From positions 62,145,688 through 62,209,687 of the forward strand of contig CM018031.1 of the NCBI GenBank assembly GCA_008638375.1: a stretch of 64,000 nucleotides of DNA, read 5' to 3'. Positions 46,494 to 59,400 of this stretch are shown here, in pieces. Position 1 is the first letter of the stretch. Every line of letters begins with the position of its first letter. Under the pieces are notes generated by a model that did no database searches, had not been told where the DNA came from, and was given only the letters and a program-made list of their open reading frames with translations. Origin of the DNA: Nyssa sinensis. Its lineage: Eukaryota > Streptophyta > Magnoliopsida > Cornales > Nyssaceae. Made by a program: the position numbers and the translations under genes.

Positions 46494-46815
46494 TGGAATC
46501 TTCTCTCGTACATTAAAGATATCCAGTACACCTCATTTTTATATGAGATGGGGTTTACGATGAACCCACCTCAATAAGACTCACTCGCATGTGAGAGAGG
46601 GATGAACTGGACCTCTCTAATGTACTGAATAAGATTCAAATCTAAATTTTAAACATTGAGATCTTCTCTCGTAAACTATATATATCTAGTCTATCTCATT
46701 TCTTGCATGAGATGGGATCTACAACGAATTCTACTTTTGTAAGACTTACTCTTATGTGAGAGAAGATAGATTGGACTTCTCTTTTGCACCGTAGATATGA
46801 TCTAAATCCATATTT
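46494..46815. mobile_element. Two adjacent foldback MITE-like copies
   Basis: 46,494-46,640 begins GGAATCTTCTCTCGTACATTA and ends in an imperfect inverse (TCTAATGTACTGAATAAGATTC). It carries inner inverted words GAGATGGG and ATGTGAGAGA. 46,650-46,815 repeats the same order (GAGATCTTCTCTCGTA, GCATGAGATGGG, TATGTGAGAGA, GGACTTCTCT) with many substitutions. There is no coding capacity. Confidence 0.5.
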
Positions 46816-47452
46816 TAAAGTAATTAACAAAAAAGATCTAATAATTTTAGAATTGAGAAGTAATAAATATGAAATAAAGGACAATAGACAATAGGTGAGC
46901 CAAATCCAACTTTTTGTTTGACTTAATTGTAATTAACTCTTATTTAGATTAAATGTAATTAGGATGTAATACAAGTGTACACATTTCAGTAATCGTTCCC
47001 AATCATCCTGGATAAAGGTCCTTGGTTTCAAGCAAAGCTCCATGGCTGGCATTTTTTAGAAATGGGAAAATAAAATTATAATTTGAGAAATTATATGAAT
47101 GAAATAGATTTTTTTTTTTTTTGGAATTCGTTTGAATGAAATATTATTGATTTTTGATTCCACTAAGCAGAAAAAGTGAGATTTATAAACTATAATATAT
47201 ATATATAATTATTTTTAACTGCACTGTGTGTAATCAAACTATTTATTTTTAATTAAAAAATAAAAAATGGAAAGATAAAAAAATAAATGTATAATAATTA
47301 TTTAGGCAGATACAACCAATAGCGTCCGTGAAAAGGAGGATCCTGCAAGACGATGTCGTTTAAATGAAAACGACGTGGTAGGAGGGATATACCATCTCTT
47401 TCTTGGCAAAATCGTAGAAATTTCCCCGCACGGTCACTCGGCGTCGTCGGAC
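46816..47452. other. Upstream region of the hnRNP gene
   Basis: Mostly AT-rich with a poly-T run at 47,110-47,122, becoming GC-richer from about 47,310. ACGACGTGG near 47,370 is a G-box-like ACGT core. No gene is seen. Confidence 0.4.
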
Positions 47453-47460
47453 AAACCCTA
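47453..47460 (+). promoter_or_regulatory. Telo-box in the hnRNP 5' region
   Basis: AAACCCTA lies 50 bp before the start codon. Such boxes are common near the start sites of plant genes for RNA-binding and translation proteins. Confidence 0.6.
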
Positions 47461-47509
47461 GCTCCCTCCTCTCTTCAAATTTCCTCTTTCAGTTTTGAGC
47501 GAGAGAGTG

Positions 47510-49835
47510 ATGGATTCGGACGAGGGGAAGATATTCATAGGAGGGATAGCATGGGACACCACAGAAGACACGCTCAGAGACTACTTTGGCCAGTACGGTG
47601 AGGTCGCACAGACCGTGATCATGCGCGACAAGACCACTAGCCGACCCAGAGGCTTTGGCTTCGTCGTCTTTGCCGATCCTTCGACCCTCGATAGGGTTCT
47701 TCAGGACAAGCACACCATTGATGGCAGAGCGGTAAGACTCCATCTATCAAATTCACTCCTGCTATCCACTCTTTAATTGATTATGGTGATTTTAATTCTG
47801 GTTTATAAAAACCACAAAAAACTGTGTCTTTGATTGATTTGAATTCCCGTTTTCTTATTTCGTAGTATATCTTTGATAGGTTTGGCTATATCCGTGTGGG
47901 TTTATGATCTTTTACTGTTGATGATTTATTATTTTCATCTTTTGCCTTTTTTTAGGAGCTATTCGGGCTCCCTCACATGGACACTTTACGCTACAAATAG
48001 TGTATTTTTTTTTACCATTAAACAAATATTTTTTGGAGTGTGAATAGCCTTTTCTTTTTCTATTTTCCCCTTTTCTAATTCTTAATGATAATTGTATTTG
48101 TCTTTCTCAAGTATTATTTGTTTTCCTTAGTAGAGCTCTGCTACTTCGTTATGGAGTGTATATGGTATTGTTGAAAATAAAATGCATCAAGAGTAAAGAA
48201 AACAAAAAGATATAATGAAAAGCGAATTATGAAAAGTTTCCCAATGTCTATTAGGAGTTTTCATAAAATTTCTCATAAATTTCCTTAAAATTTCCTAAAT
48301 CTTCCGCTGAGTTTCCCTAAAATTTCATAGAAGTTTCAACCCAGTTCTTGAAATGGGTTTGTGCCCTCAAAACAAGTTTCCTTACAGCTACGCATTGTGC
48401 TTCTGTACTAAAGATGTATTTGTCATTGGAGAATATGAAGTTTGTTGATGTTGCTATTTGTTTGTTCTTGTGTTTGTGTAGTTTAAATTCCCATTCTCTA
48501 TTTTTGTAAAACAATATAAGGCAAATAAAATCTAACTGTATGTCATCAGGAAATTTTCATTTCTTTTAATTGTTTATTTCCTTTGTAATTATGTTTGCTG
48601 TACTGTTAACGATTGTTTGGGCAATCAGAGGCGCCAAGTAGCTGCATTAGATGTAATTGTAGCAGTTCAATTTCTCTTATGTAAAACTTCATTTTTTGTG
48701 TGTAAGCATGTGCATGTGCGAGCTTGTGATCAACTGGTCACACTTATTCCTAATCAACTCCTTATCGGATACATGCATGTCTATGCACGTGTGAATATGT
48801 TTCCTGCAGGTGGAGGCTAAAAGAGCTTTATCAAGAGAGGTGCAGCACACCCCCTCTAGATCTGGAAATCCAAATGCTGGCAGAAGCCCTGGAGGGACAG
48901 GAAATTTTAGAACCAAGAAGATATTTGTTGGAGGGTTGCCTTCCTCCCTGACAGAAGATGGATTTCGTCAGTATTTTGAAAATTTTGGCCTTGTAACTGA
49001 TGTGGTAATAATGTATGACCAGAGTACTAAACGGCCTCGCGGTTTTGGATTCATCTCCTTTGAGACTGAAGATTCAGTTGATAGAGTTCTCCAGAAGTCA
49101 TTCCATGAACTGAATAATAAATATGTGGAGGTGAAACGAGCCCTTCCTAAAGATGCAAATCCAGGTGGTGGTGGCCGCAGTGCATATGGTTCTGCTGCCA
49201 ATGCTAGCACATTGGACAGTCGAATGGATGGCAATAGATTTATGCAGCCGCAAACTACTGGCGGGGGTTACCCACCATATTCTAGCTACGGAGCACCAAG
49301 TTATGGATATGGAGCAGCAAATACTGGTGTTGGCTATGGTGGTTATGCTATTGGTGGTTACGGAAGTGCCAATACTGGATTTGGTGGTCCTGCTGGGGCA
49401 TATGGAAACCCAAACACTGGTTATGTAAGTGCCCCCCCTGGTGCCTTAAAAGGCCAGTGGATTAGCCAGACTCCTGCATATGGTGGTTCGGGATACGGTG
49501 CAAACGCAGGTTATGGGGCTACTGTTCTTTGGACTACTCCGGGCGGCGGTGGTGCTGTTTCTGCACCAGTGGGTCAATCTCCAAGTGGGGCTTCTGGATA
49601 TGGGAATCAAGGTTATGGATATGGTAATTATGGTGGAAATGAAGGCTCTCATACTAATTCTAGTGGGTATGGGACTGTTGGTGGCCGTTCTGTTGGTGCC
49701 CCTAACAGCAATTCCGGTGATGGCTCTAGTGGGGGAGAGCAACAAGGGATAAGTGGTGGCTACATGGGGAGTGGTTATGGCAGCAATAATGGGTCTTCAG
49801 GGTATTCAAGTGCAGCCTGGAGGTCTGACTCTTGA
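47510..49835 (+). CDS. Heterogeneous nuclear ribonucleoprotein 1-like, two RRMs and a Gly/Tyr-rich tail
   Basis: Exon 1 is 47,510-47,731 (74 codons) and exon 2 is 48,810-49,835, giving 415 residues, a normal length for this family. Donor GCG/GTAAGA and acceptor CCTGCAG/GTG join in phase 0. RRM1 has RNP2 KIFIGG and RNP1 RGFGFVVF and spans the intron. RRM2 starts at about residue 109 (KIFVGG, RGFGFISF). From about 192 the tail is rich in Gly, Tyr, Ser and Asn, a low-complexity region of the type that enters stress granules. The role is binding of nuclear and cytoplasmic mRNA, affecting splicing or stability. The frame is fully intact, and the gene is convergent with BARD1. Confidence 0.93.
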
Positions 49836-51540
49836 CAAGTTTTTGTCATTGTGGTGGGTATGTTGTGATAGTCCAGGCAGGTCCAACAGCAGTGTTCTGA
49901 TGGCTATAGTTCATAGTTCTTTCACTGGAACCTGTACTTAGGCAAAAGCACTTACTCTTCAGCGGGAGGCCTTCTGCGTGATGACAACAGGCTCCTGGGA
50001 CTGGTTGGATTGCTTGAATCTTAATAGTTGTCTGCAGTAGCTATTTTGCTAGTACACAATGATCGGTAGTTAAGAATAGTAGTAATATTCCATATTTAGT
50101 TTGTCTTTGCATTTCAAGTAATAATGTTTAACTTCAGGTTACTTGTATCTGTTAGCTGATTTGGAGTTTTTCCCCCTTCTTTGACTGTTAAAGCTAGAGT
50201 AGCTTTCAGTATACTACGTTATGGTTGTGGGTGTGTATGATAATGCTATATTTGCTTTTTTTGACATTGCATTAGCACAAGTCTCGGGCAGTAGGCAGGA
50301 ATTTGTTGTTGCTAGCATGAATCTATAGGATTTGAAGGTCATGCTTGATAATAGCGGTATCTCAGTAGCTGCTGCTTTTTGTGCAATAGAGATTGAAGAG
50401 TAGTGATACTAACATGTAGCAAAGCTTCTTGGTAATGTTGGTGGAACTCTAGACCACCTAAGTTGATGACTACATAGCGGATAGTGGTAATTGCATTGTT
50501 AGTTGACTCGTATCTTTAAAAGGCATAATCATTTCCTGCCTGTATTTCCCCTTTTTGTACAGGATGGAGAGACTGCTTTCCAAATTTGGGACTCTGGAAT
50601 ACTTAAAAAATGTTTAAAGGGATTTGTAACGTGGGGAGGAGTTTAAAGTGGAGTCATTTGTTGAGGCATTGTTCACCTGATCTTTCATGCAGATTACATT
50701 GGGGGCTGGAGCCTTTCAAGTTCGAACAAATTATGGTATGTGTAATTTGAGGTTTGCAGGATAAGTAGCTTTTTGTTTCTCTTTTCAATTTGGCTTTCAC
50801 CCCTATTCCTGCTATTATCTATGGATTGATGATCAGTTTGGGAGGGGAGAAAATAAAATAAAAGCTCTTATGACTAGGCGAAAGGGGTTAATAGGTTTGG
50901 TTACTTTTGGCTCTTTATTTGGTCATTAATTTAGTTTAGACACGGTATTTTGGCGCTTTATTTGGTTTAGACATGGTATTTTGGCCTCAAATATGCAACA
51001 TTACAAGGTCGTATACTTTCTCCTAACATCTTTGTGCTCTAATGTTGCATGGATGTTGGCAGATTCATCCCTAAAATCAATGGTATCCATCGTCTGCTTG
51101 GCTGAGCGGGAGGGGTATCTCTCATCATCATTCATTCCTCTTTTGGTTCTTGCACTTCTAAGAAAGATGCCATATTGGTCACCTTTGATGTGTATCTTTG
51201 ACATTGAAGATCTTTTCGTTTCATCAGAAAGTGATGGACATGGTTGATAACCACTAATCTTTGGTGTAAATATTTAGGCAAATAGAGACTGGAACCCAAG
51301 CATGTGATCGAGAAGATGATTTGATCTCTCTTTTTTATTATTATTATTATTATTAGAGGGTAAAAAGGGTCTCTTCCTGTTTTTTTAGAAAGTCTTCCTT
51401 TTCATTTCTAATTTCTGTTTTAATGTTAAAATCTTCATTGAAAATGATGGATTCGGTTCTATATAAATCTTGGTCTAGAATCTAAGGCTCAAAATTGTTG
51501 TTATTCTCAAATTCTGTCTTAACAATGTTGGTATCTGATT
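49836..51540 (+). other. 3' UTR and downstream region of the hnRNP gene
   Basis: The first few hundred bases are likely the 3' UTR. No convincing gene is seen. The frame at 50,981-51,247 (88 codons) has no recognised domain and is probably chance. Confidence 0.45.
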
Positions 51541-51545
51541 ACGTA

Positions 51546-52435
51546 CTAAAAGGAGAGGGAGAGGGGGAGGATTATAGCTGAGGATGTGCTGGGGGAATTA
51601 TAAATGCAGCTTCAATGAAAAATGCTATTTTCTTCATGCCAAAGTTATATTTTGGCATTTTTACTGTGTCAAAATGTTGTATTTTGACATTTCTACCCCA
51701 ATAGTGCATTTTTGTAAAATACTATTTTTTCGACACAATTGCACTATCGATATCATCATCACTTGCTAAAAGGAGAGGGAGAGGAAGATGGAGAGGGACA
51801 TGGATTATAGCTGAGGATGTGCTGGGGGAATTATAAATGCAGCTTCAATGAAAAATGCTATTTTCTTCATGCCAAAGTTATATTTTGGCATTTTTACTAT
51901 GTCAAAATGTTGTATTTTGACATTTCTACCCCAATAGTGGATTTTTGAAAAATACTATTTTTTCGACACAATTGCACTATCGATATCATCATCACTTGCT
52001 AAAAGGAGAGGGAAAGGAAGATGGAGAGGGACATGGATTATAGCTGAGGATGTGCTGGGGGAATTATAAATGCAGCTTCAATGCAAAATGCTATGTTTTT
52101 CATGCCAAAGTTATATTTTGGCATTTTTACTGTGTCAAAATGTTGTATTTTGACATTTCTACCCCAATACTATTTTTTCGGCACAATTGCAATATCGATA
52201 TCATCATCACTTACTAAAAGGAGATGGAGAGGAAGATGGAGAGGGACATGGATTATAGCTGAGGATGTGCTGGGGGAATTATAAATGCAGCTTCTATGCA
52301 AAATGTATTTTCTTCATGCCAAAGTTATATTTTGGCACTTCTACCGTGTCAAAATGTTGTATTTTGACATTTCTGTCCCAATAGTGCATTTTAAAAAAAT
52401 ACTATTTTTTGGCACAATTGTACTATCTATCTATT
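51546..52435. repeat. Four-copy tandem repeat, unit about 215-233 bp
   Basis: Units begin CTAAAAGGAGA at 51,546, 51,766, 51,999 and 52,214. Each contains GATTATAGCTGAGGATGTGC, then two hairpin words: TGCCAAAGTTATATTTTGGCA and TGTCAAAAT-GTTGT-ATTTTGACA. The second has a perfect 9-bp stem. Units are more than 90% alike. The array lies between two convergent genes. Confidence 0.92.
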
Positions 52436-53453
52436 TCATCATTTTAATAAGTTGCCACAGGGCATACCTAAATTTAGCATTAAATATATCTTTGCCAAAT
52501 TTGGCTCAGGATATAGCGTTGCTATATTTTACTATGCTATTATTTGGCATGCCATTGGAACACCCTCTCTTACTGCTTGTGTTATTATTTGGCATTGGCA
52601 GTTATTGGAAATGTTTTTTTTGGAAATAGGCAAATATATAATATTATGGGTCAGTATCTGAAAAATACAGAAAAAAATATTAATATTTTTTTTAACTTAT
52701 CAAAACTTTTTGGTCTGCATACTGAAGTTAATGGCCCAAAGCTCTGCAAGAATGTTGATGGAGAAAGCTTCTAAATCAGTGACCCATGTTGTTCCTAAAT
52801 AATAAGCACACCGCAGCAGCTGCAGGAGTCAAAATAAGTGAAAATTATAGTCCCACTGTTGTAGTTTTATTCATTCACTTTAATTTTTACAGTCCGAGAG
52901 TCAAACATATATGCCAATGTAAGCTGAATTTCAAAAATTTTGAGTGCCAGCCCCCTTCTGTATATGCCAATGTAGGTAATGCTTGGTGTCATTTCTTTAA
53001 ATAACTTAAATATGGATTTAGTTCATTGGTTTTACAAAACGGGTGCTATTAAACTCTAAATTGTTAAAGAGATTTACACTCATAAAATAGAATTACTAAA
53101 TTATCTTTACACACTAACAAACTCATCTTTAATTAAGAATATTTTCATAATTTCATTTATTAAAATGAAACCCCTTAACTATTTTGCAAAGTGAAAAGAA
53201 TCATAAATTGTAACATAACCTCCCTTTATCTGCAATGTGACCAAAATTAAATCAGATGTAACATACATTCCTTCTCACAGAAGGTCCAAGTACAAACAAC
53301 AGCCCTGGCAAAATAATCAAAAGATACATCTATCTATTCAACATGGTTTAAATTTGTGTCAGGGCCTTGAGCAAACCTAAATTAAACTTGTCAAATGTCC
53401 TAAATTTTTGCAGTGACTACAAAACATTAATCTGGCATTGCAGAACCCTACTA
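52436..53453. other. Intergenic region between the convergent hnRNP and BARD1 genes
   Basis: No gene is seen. 52,440-52,620 repeats TTTGGCATGCCATTGG and TTTGGCATTGGCAG words related to the hairpin of the neighbouring array. The rest is AT-rich and includes the BARD1 3' UTR near 53,220-53,453. Confidence 0.45.
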
Positions 53454-56400
53454 TCACTGAGCAAAAGGCTGCAGATTACATGCAGCAATTGATTCCAACA
53501 ACCATGTATGCCCAATGACCTGAGACCCAATTTCATCAGCCAAATTCTCTGCTGCTGCTTTTCTTTCCAAAGCAAAGGCACCTTTTACCAACTGGCACCC
53601 TTGTGGGGGATCAAGATTATAAACAACTAGAATTGCTGAATGAGTTGCTTGGACCTCATGACTTCGTGCTACTAACTGTTCCTTGTTCTCAATAACTGTA
53701 CCTCCTGCAGTTATAACCAAATCTAGGAGGTCTTCCTTGTAAGCTGGCAAAAAGTCCCCACAAAAATAAAAGTATAAACCATTAAAGAGCTTTGGTGCCT
53801 GCAAGCAAAAAATGGAAGACTGAGCATCTGAAGCATGAATGTGATTCACTAGTTCTCAAACATATAGCAACTGCACATCTACAGGGTAGAACCCAATCAG
53901 GAGTCAGCACCAAAGAAGATAACTTATATAATTTTGGACCATCTAACTTGAAACCTTTGCCATGTACTGATTTTTAATTTTTCAGTGTCTGAAATAATGC
54001 TATACAATTACATAAGTCGACATATTTGTAGCCTTATAAATATATCTTTCATGGGCATGATCTGTTTTTTAGTCCAAATTGTCTAGTTGACAGCCATGTA
54101 TGCTAGAAATAAGGAGATTATTACTGACTATTTTATCAAATCATTATACTCTTATGTTATTAATCTTGCAAATCAGTGTGTTCTTACATTATTTAAGACT
54201 CTCAGTCTACCGGTTTTGGGACCATTACAGCAGCCATGATTGTCCAGACTAACTTCATAAGATTCTTCGTCCACAGGATGCATAGCTTCCATGCATGCTC
54301 TTATCCCTGCAAAGCCAAAACTGAGTTGCATGTCAAAAAGAAAAAGAAAATCAACCACGTGGGAAGAGATTTAACACAGCAAAACCGAGATGCAAACATA
54401 GAACTTACAGTCAATCCTAAGTATCCATTTCCCATTCAAAATTGCCATGAGAACTTTCAGAGTCCTGCTGCATGCACCTTCTGCATCTGTGGCTGCAATG
54501 ACATGGGTAACATTTGGTTTCCAAAACTTGGACACGGTTGCACCACAAATGCTTGCGAACTTGACCAAAAGATACTGCATATCAGAAGTTAAAGGGAAAT
54601 TAATTTACTTTAGAATCGAAACATAAGTGATAAACCATGAATCTCAAACAAAATAACTCTGTTGGGAAGATCCCAATGCCTAAGTCCCCACAATCAGATG
54701 CTTTGAGTCACCAGTTCCATCTAAGATCCCGATGTCTGAAATAATGCTAGTTGAAATAAGGAGATCATTCTCCTCACATCCACCAAAACACATGCTAGCC
54801 AAAAGAAAAAGAACAAAGGAAAATAACTGCATCATTTAAGTAACAAGTTGTTCAATATGATTGCTACACCCCTTCAAAGACAACCGTGATATCACCCTTT
54901 GAAGTCCCTAAACAGAATTTAGAGTAAATGCTACAATCACGATGGCCATCAAACCATATATATATATATATATATATTGTTTATTAAAGTGATATAAGAC
55001 GAGGATAGTCCTCATATGAAACCAAATTTTTGCTATTTAAACATCTAATATTAGAACCTTGGTTACTACATTTTACTCCTCCCCTAACGAATTGCGAATT
55101 AGGATTGCACAATTTAAAACGCAAAATTTAACGTTCTAATTTAAAATATCAAAAGTCTCAAAAAAATTATACAAAATACATACAAATCATTAAAATTTTC
55201 TTTTATAATGACTTGAATTCACTAAAATCTTTTTTACCGTTTATATATACATACCAATATCATTACAAATACAATTAAAAAGCATATCACATTTCAGATA
55301 AACGTATTTCGTTCCAACAAAGCGATCCAAAGAAACCTACCTCTAACATATCATGTTTTATAACAAGTGATTATCTACGTTCCCCATACCATAACAATCC
55401 ACGTTCCAAATAACATTGGTCATGACCTTTAATAAAAGGATCATGTTTAGTCGTTCACTTGCAAATAATGTCTAAAAGAAATAGGGTGCTTTGAGAGGTT
55501 TTGACAACTCAAGTATTTGGGGGGGAAAATAATAATAATAAACCATCTAAATTTAAACTTGTACACATGCACATAAATAAACTAACTTGTGGGAACGAAC
55601 CTTCTCCTCAGAAGATAAAGCAGATCCACATAATAACCATTCCTTGGCTCCAAGAGGTGAGCCTGCCCAAAAGTTGGGCTTCTTCAGGGATCTGTTTGCA
55701 CAATGACAGAAAATCAAGTAAATGTGACATAAATAGCCATAATGGATGCATATTTCAAACAGCCAAATTTTTGGTAATAAATATTCTCAAATGAAATAGA
55801 AAAACTAACTATTAAGTACAATACTAAACAACAATTTTTCCAATTGAGGAATCCCACTTGATAAGCTAAACTTCTTTTTTAATGATTTCCATTCATCACT
55901 GCCATAATATTCCTGGGTAAGGAAATTACAGATTAAAAAGAAGAAGAAGAATCTTCCTGAGGAACTCTTCATGTGCAGAAACCAGAAATAAACTAAACAT
56001 TGACTAGTCTACATCCATGAAACATGAACAAGCAAACTAAAACATTGACATGTCTGTGAAACATAAACAAGCACTATGATGCTGCAAAAACACTTCTACA
56101 ACCTCTTTTAGCATGTTACTCAATTATCTGCAACATTGCAAAGTAGCACAGAGAGATCACGAATACAGGCTCAACAACAATGTTAATGTTACAACTTGAA
56201 GAAGGGTTGAGGATAAGAGTGTCCAGAAAAAGGAGAGTCATGCCAATAAAATAAAATAGGGATTATTTTATGCATTGATAATACTAGCACTCGAAAAAAT
56301 AGACTTCTGAAGACTTTTATTAACACAAAAATAAAGTAGGGAAAAGAGCAACATGATCATTGATTTGCAAAAACCAAGAAACTAGCTACCATCAAATTAA

Positions 56401-59400
56401 ATATTCATTCACATAAATCACACCCAAACAGCTTTTTTTTTTTTTTTTGGAACATCAGAAGATACCAAAGCAATATTACTAGTTTCAATTAATCATGTTG
56501 ATTACTTGGCAAAAAATAAAAATAAATATCCATACATTTGAGTCAACATGGTATGCTCTTTTTTATTGGCATCCTTCCTCGACATGGGCTTTTCACTTTG
56601 AAATTTGGCAACCTTCCTGGACGTGGACATTTCACTTGGAAATTTGGCAGAGTAATGAGTTGGGCAAAGCACTAGAAAGTCTTCCTGTAAAAAAGACAAA
56701 TTAATAGACAATATACCAATGAACAAAAATAGTCACAAGGTATACGTGCATGTGAGTGTATTGAAGAAGAGGGTGAAGGGGAAGGGAGATGCATAGTTAA
56801 CTTACACAGTCCCATCTACAATATAAGTCAAGTGCACAAGGCACATGATAACTTTTCCGGCAAGATTTCACAAAGCAGCCAAGTGCTGCGCCCTTTATTC
56901 CACAGCTACTGCACTTCAGCTTTGAAGCCCTTGCCACTTCTGCCTCCAAATTCTTTACAGTTTCACCAACATAATAAACTTGGGGAGTCCTGCAATGCAA
57001 ATTCCTATAAGGCCCCATTACAGCCAAAATTGACAAAGTGAAGGCCAATTTGTCCGAATACAATAAAAGCAAGTGCAGCCCGGCCTTTTTTTGGAATCAC
57101 CCACATTGGAGACAGTAAATGCCTCATTAGAGTTCTCAAAAGACCGATAAGGCATTTGTCTCGCGGGGAATAGAATTACAACCTTCTTTTATTTAGATAT
57201 ACAATAAGTTCTATTGTTCTAATCAACATCTATTAAAGAGTTGGCAAAAGTTGAACATAGAACAGAGATCAAATGAAAACCGGTATATTTATATTCATTA
57301 TTTTGTACCCTCTATTTTATATTATATTTTATTATTTCAAATGTCAAAAGGAAGGGGGGAACTGAAAGCCATACACCAAAACCCACGAGGGCTAAAATGC
57401 CTCACCCCTTGCTTTACTCTTTAATACAATAATCATCCCAAATTTATATAATCAATTTGATTCCTTTTAAAAGTGCCAAAGCTATCAAGAGTAGTAATAT
57501 TAATACTAGCAAAAATCATAGACAAATCTCAGAGATAGCATACCATTCAATGCACTTTTTGTGTACATGTATGACATTGGAATGGGTGGCCACATCTCCC
57601 ATTGCCTCCTTTCCATTGACATAATGCAACATTGGCCCAGTTCTCTAGAAACACACAAATGAAGACACAAAAAAGATTTAACCCCATAAGTGCTTTATTG
57701 TGATAAAACATATTGAGATGGTATACAAAAATGATTTTTCACGACAAACAAGAAAATGTTCGCAGCAATGTCACTGTTGGTAAAGAAATGAAGATGCAAG
57801 CAAAGTCAGGAACCAAAACTTACATCTGTGATCCTAGAGGACTGGCAAAATGCACAAATGCTTTTATTTGCATCTGATGAAACTGTAATTATGGCTTTCT
57901 GTGCCCCAGAAAGAGGTTCTTCTAGTTTATGTTTCAATGTAAAATCGTAAGTTGCTGCATTTTCAGCATGCAAACCTATTAATTGTGTATGGCAATCACT
58001 TTTCACACCCATCTCTGGCAAACCATAGTTCAATTTCTTTTGTCTCTTGATGTCTCTGGCATGATCATCTTCAGGTCCAAGTGAAGATTTGTCATTCATT
58101 TCACATCCTGCTCTATCAGTGTCATTCTCGACTAATCTTTTGGCCGGGTGTTTTTCTTTATTCTGCAAAAATGATCAATGGAGGTTCAGATTTACAATGG
58201 CACTAAACTGACAAGCCACAGTCAATTCATGCATACCAAAAAGCAAGGTTAGGGCATGCTATTGTTTTAATTCCTTTTAGGAAGTAGGGGAAAAGTGAAC
58301 ATTATTGATACATTTTTGAAAGCAAATGACTTTTCAAAAAGAAAAAAAAAAAGTTTTGAAAGTAAATGACAAATATTGTTAGAACACTAAAGAGGCAAAA
58401 TTAAATTCAGCAACCACTCATCATAGTAGCAAAAAAGAAAGGCAGATACAGCATGCATGGTTTTCCAGCAAGCCCTGCTGTTTTTCCCCCAAAACCAAAT
58501 CTTTTTAACAAGACTGGATTGATCAGATCACAGGGGGGAAAATGATGGTTCAAATGGAGCTAACTTACAATGGTCTTTAGCAGATCCAGAAGATAACACT
58601 GCAGAACACAGCATGCTAGGTAGTACTGGAAAGTGGAAACTTAGTTTTAAAACAGTACCATATAAATGCATTAATTTCATGTTAAAATGAAATAATATGA
58701 AACTAAGGTAGTATAACAACACCAATTTACAACTTACAAGCAGTTTTAAAATGGGTACTGTGTTGAGATGTCTCTTGAACAAGTTAGCACAAGAACCCAC
58801 ACCCATTTCTTTCTTTTAAACTGTGATATATATCACTATCAGGAATCTACATTAGAAAAACAAATTTCCAACAAGGACCATAATATGGCAGGTGCAATAA
58901 TAGTAAAGGTATATATTGGGATGCAAAAGAATGTTTAAGTAAAGCTTAGAAAAAAAAATTAGAAGCAAATATGCTCTATTTGACCAAAGTTGTTGTAGCA
59001 CAATGGTTAAGTACTCTCATAGCATGTAAAAAGAGGAGAGGGGTTGGGCACTCAATTCTTACCATTGGGTGAGAAGATAAACTCATTTACTTGCATTTTA
59101 TGAAATTGTTTTACCTCCCCCCACTTTTAATAAATTATATAGGTAATTTATTAGAAATTTTGAAGGTTTCATGATATCATCTAATTTCATCAACCGCAAA
59201 TATGCTTATATAACAACTTTCAATTCCATCAAAACATTTATAATTAATAGTACCAAGAGTACTTATTGCTTTGCCCAAAGACTTCTTTATAAAACAAAAA
59301 TGTGGTATACCAGGAACTAGAAAAAAAATATTAGAATGCATGTATCAAATGATTCAAACCATAGATATATGCAGAACAGGTCTCCAGCAACCTAAAACAT

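Noticed and set aside
50981..51247. 88-codon plus-strand frame
   Set aside because: Hydrophobic and Ser-rich without a known domain; lies in AT-rich DNA downstream of the hnRNP gene with no splice or poly(A) context.
53792..54592. Plus-strand frames opposite BARD1 exons
   Set aside because: They mirror real exons and introns of BARD1; no independent promoter or domain.
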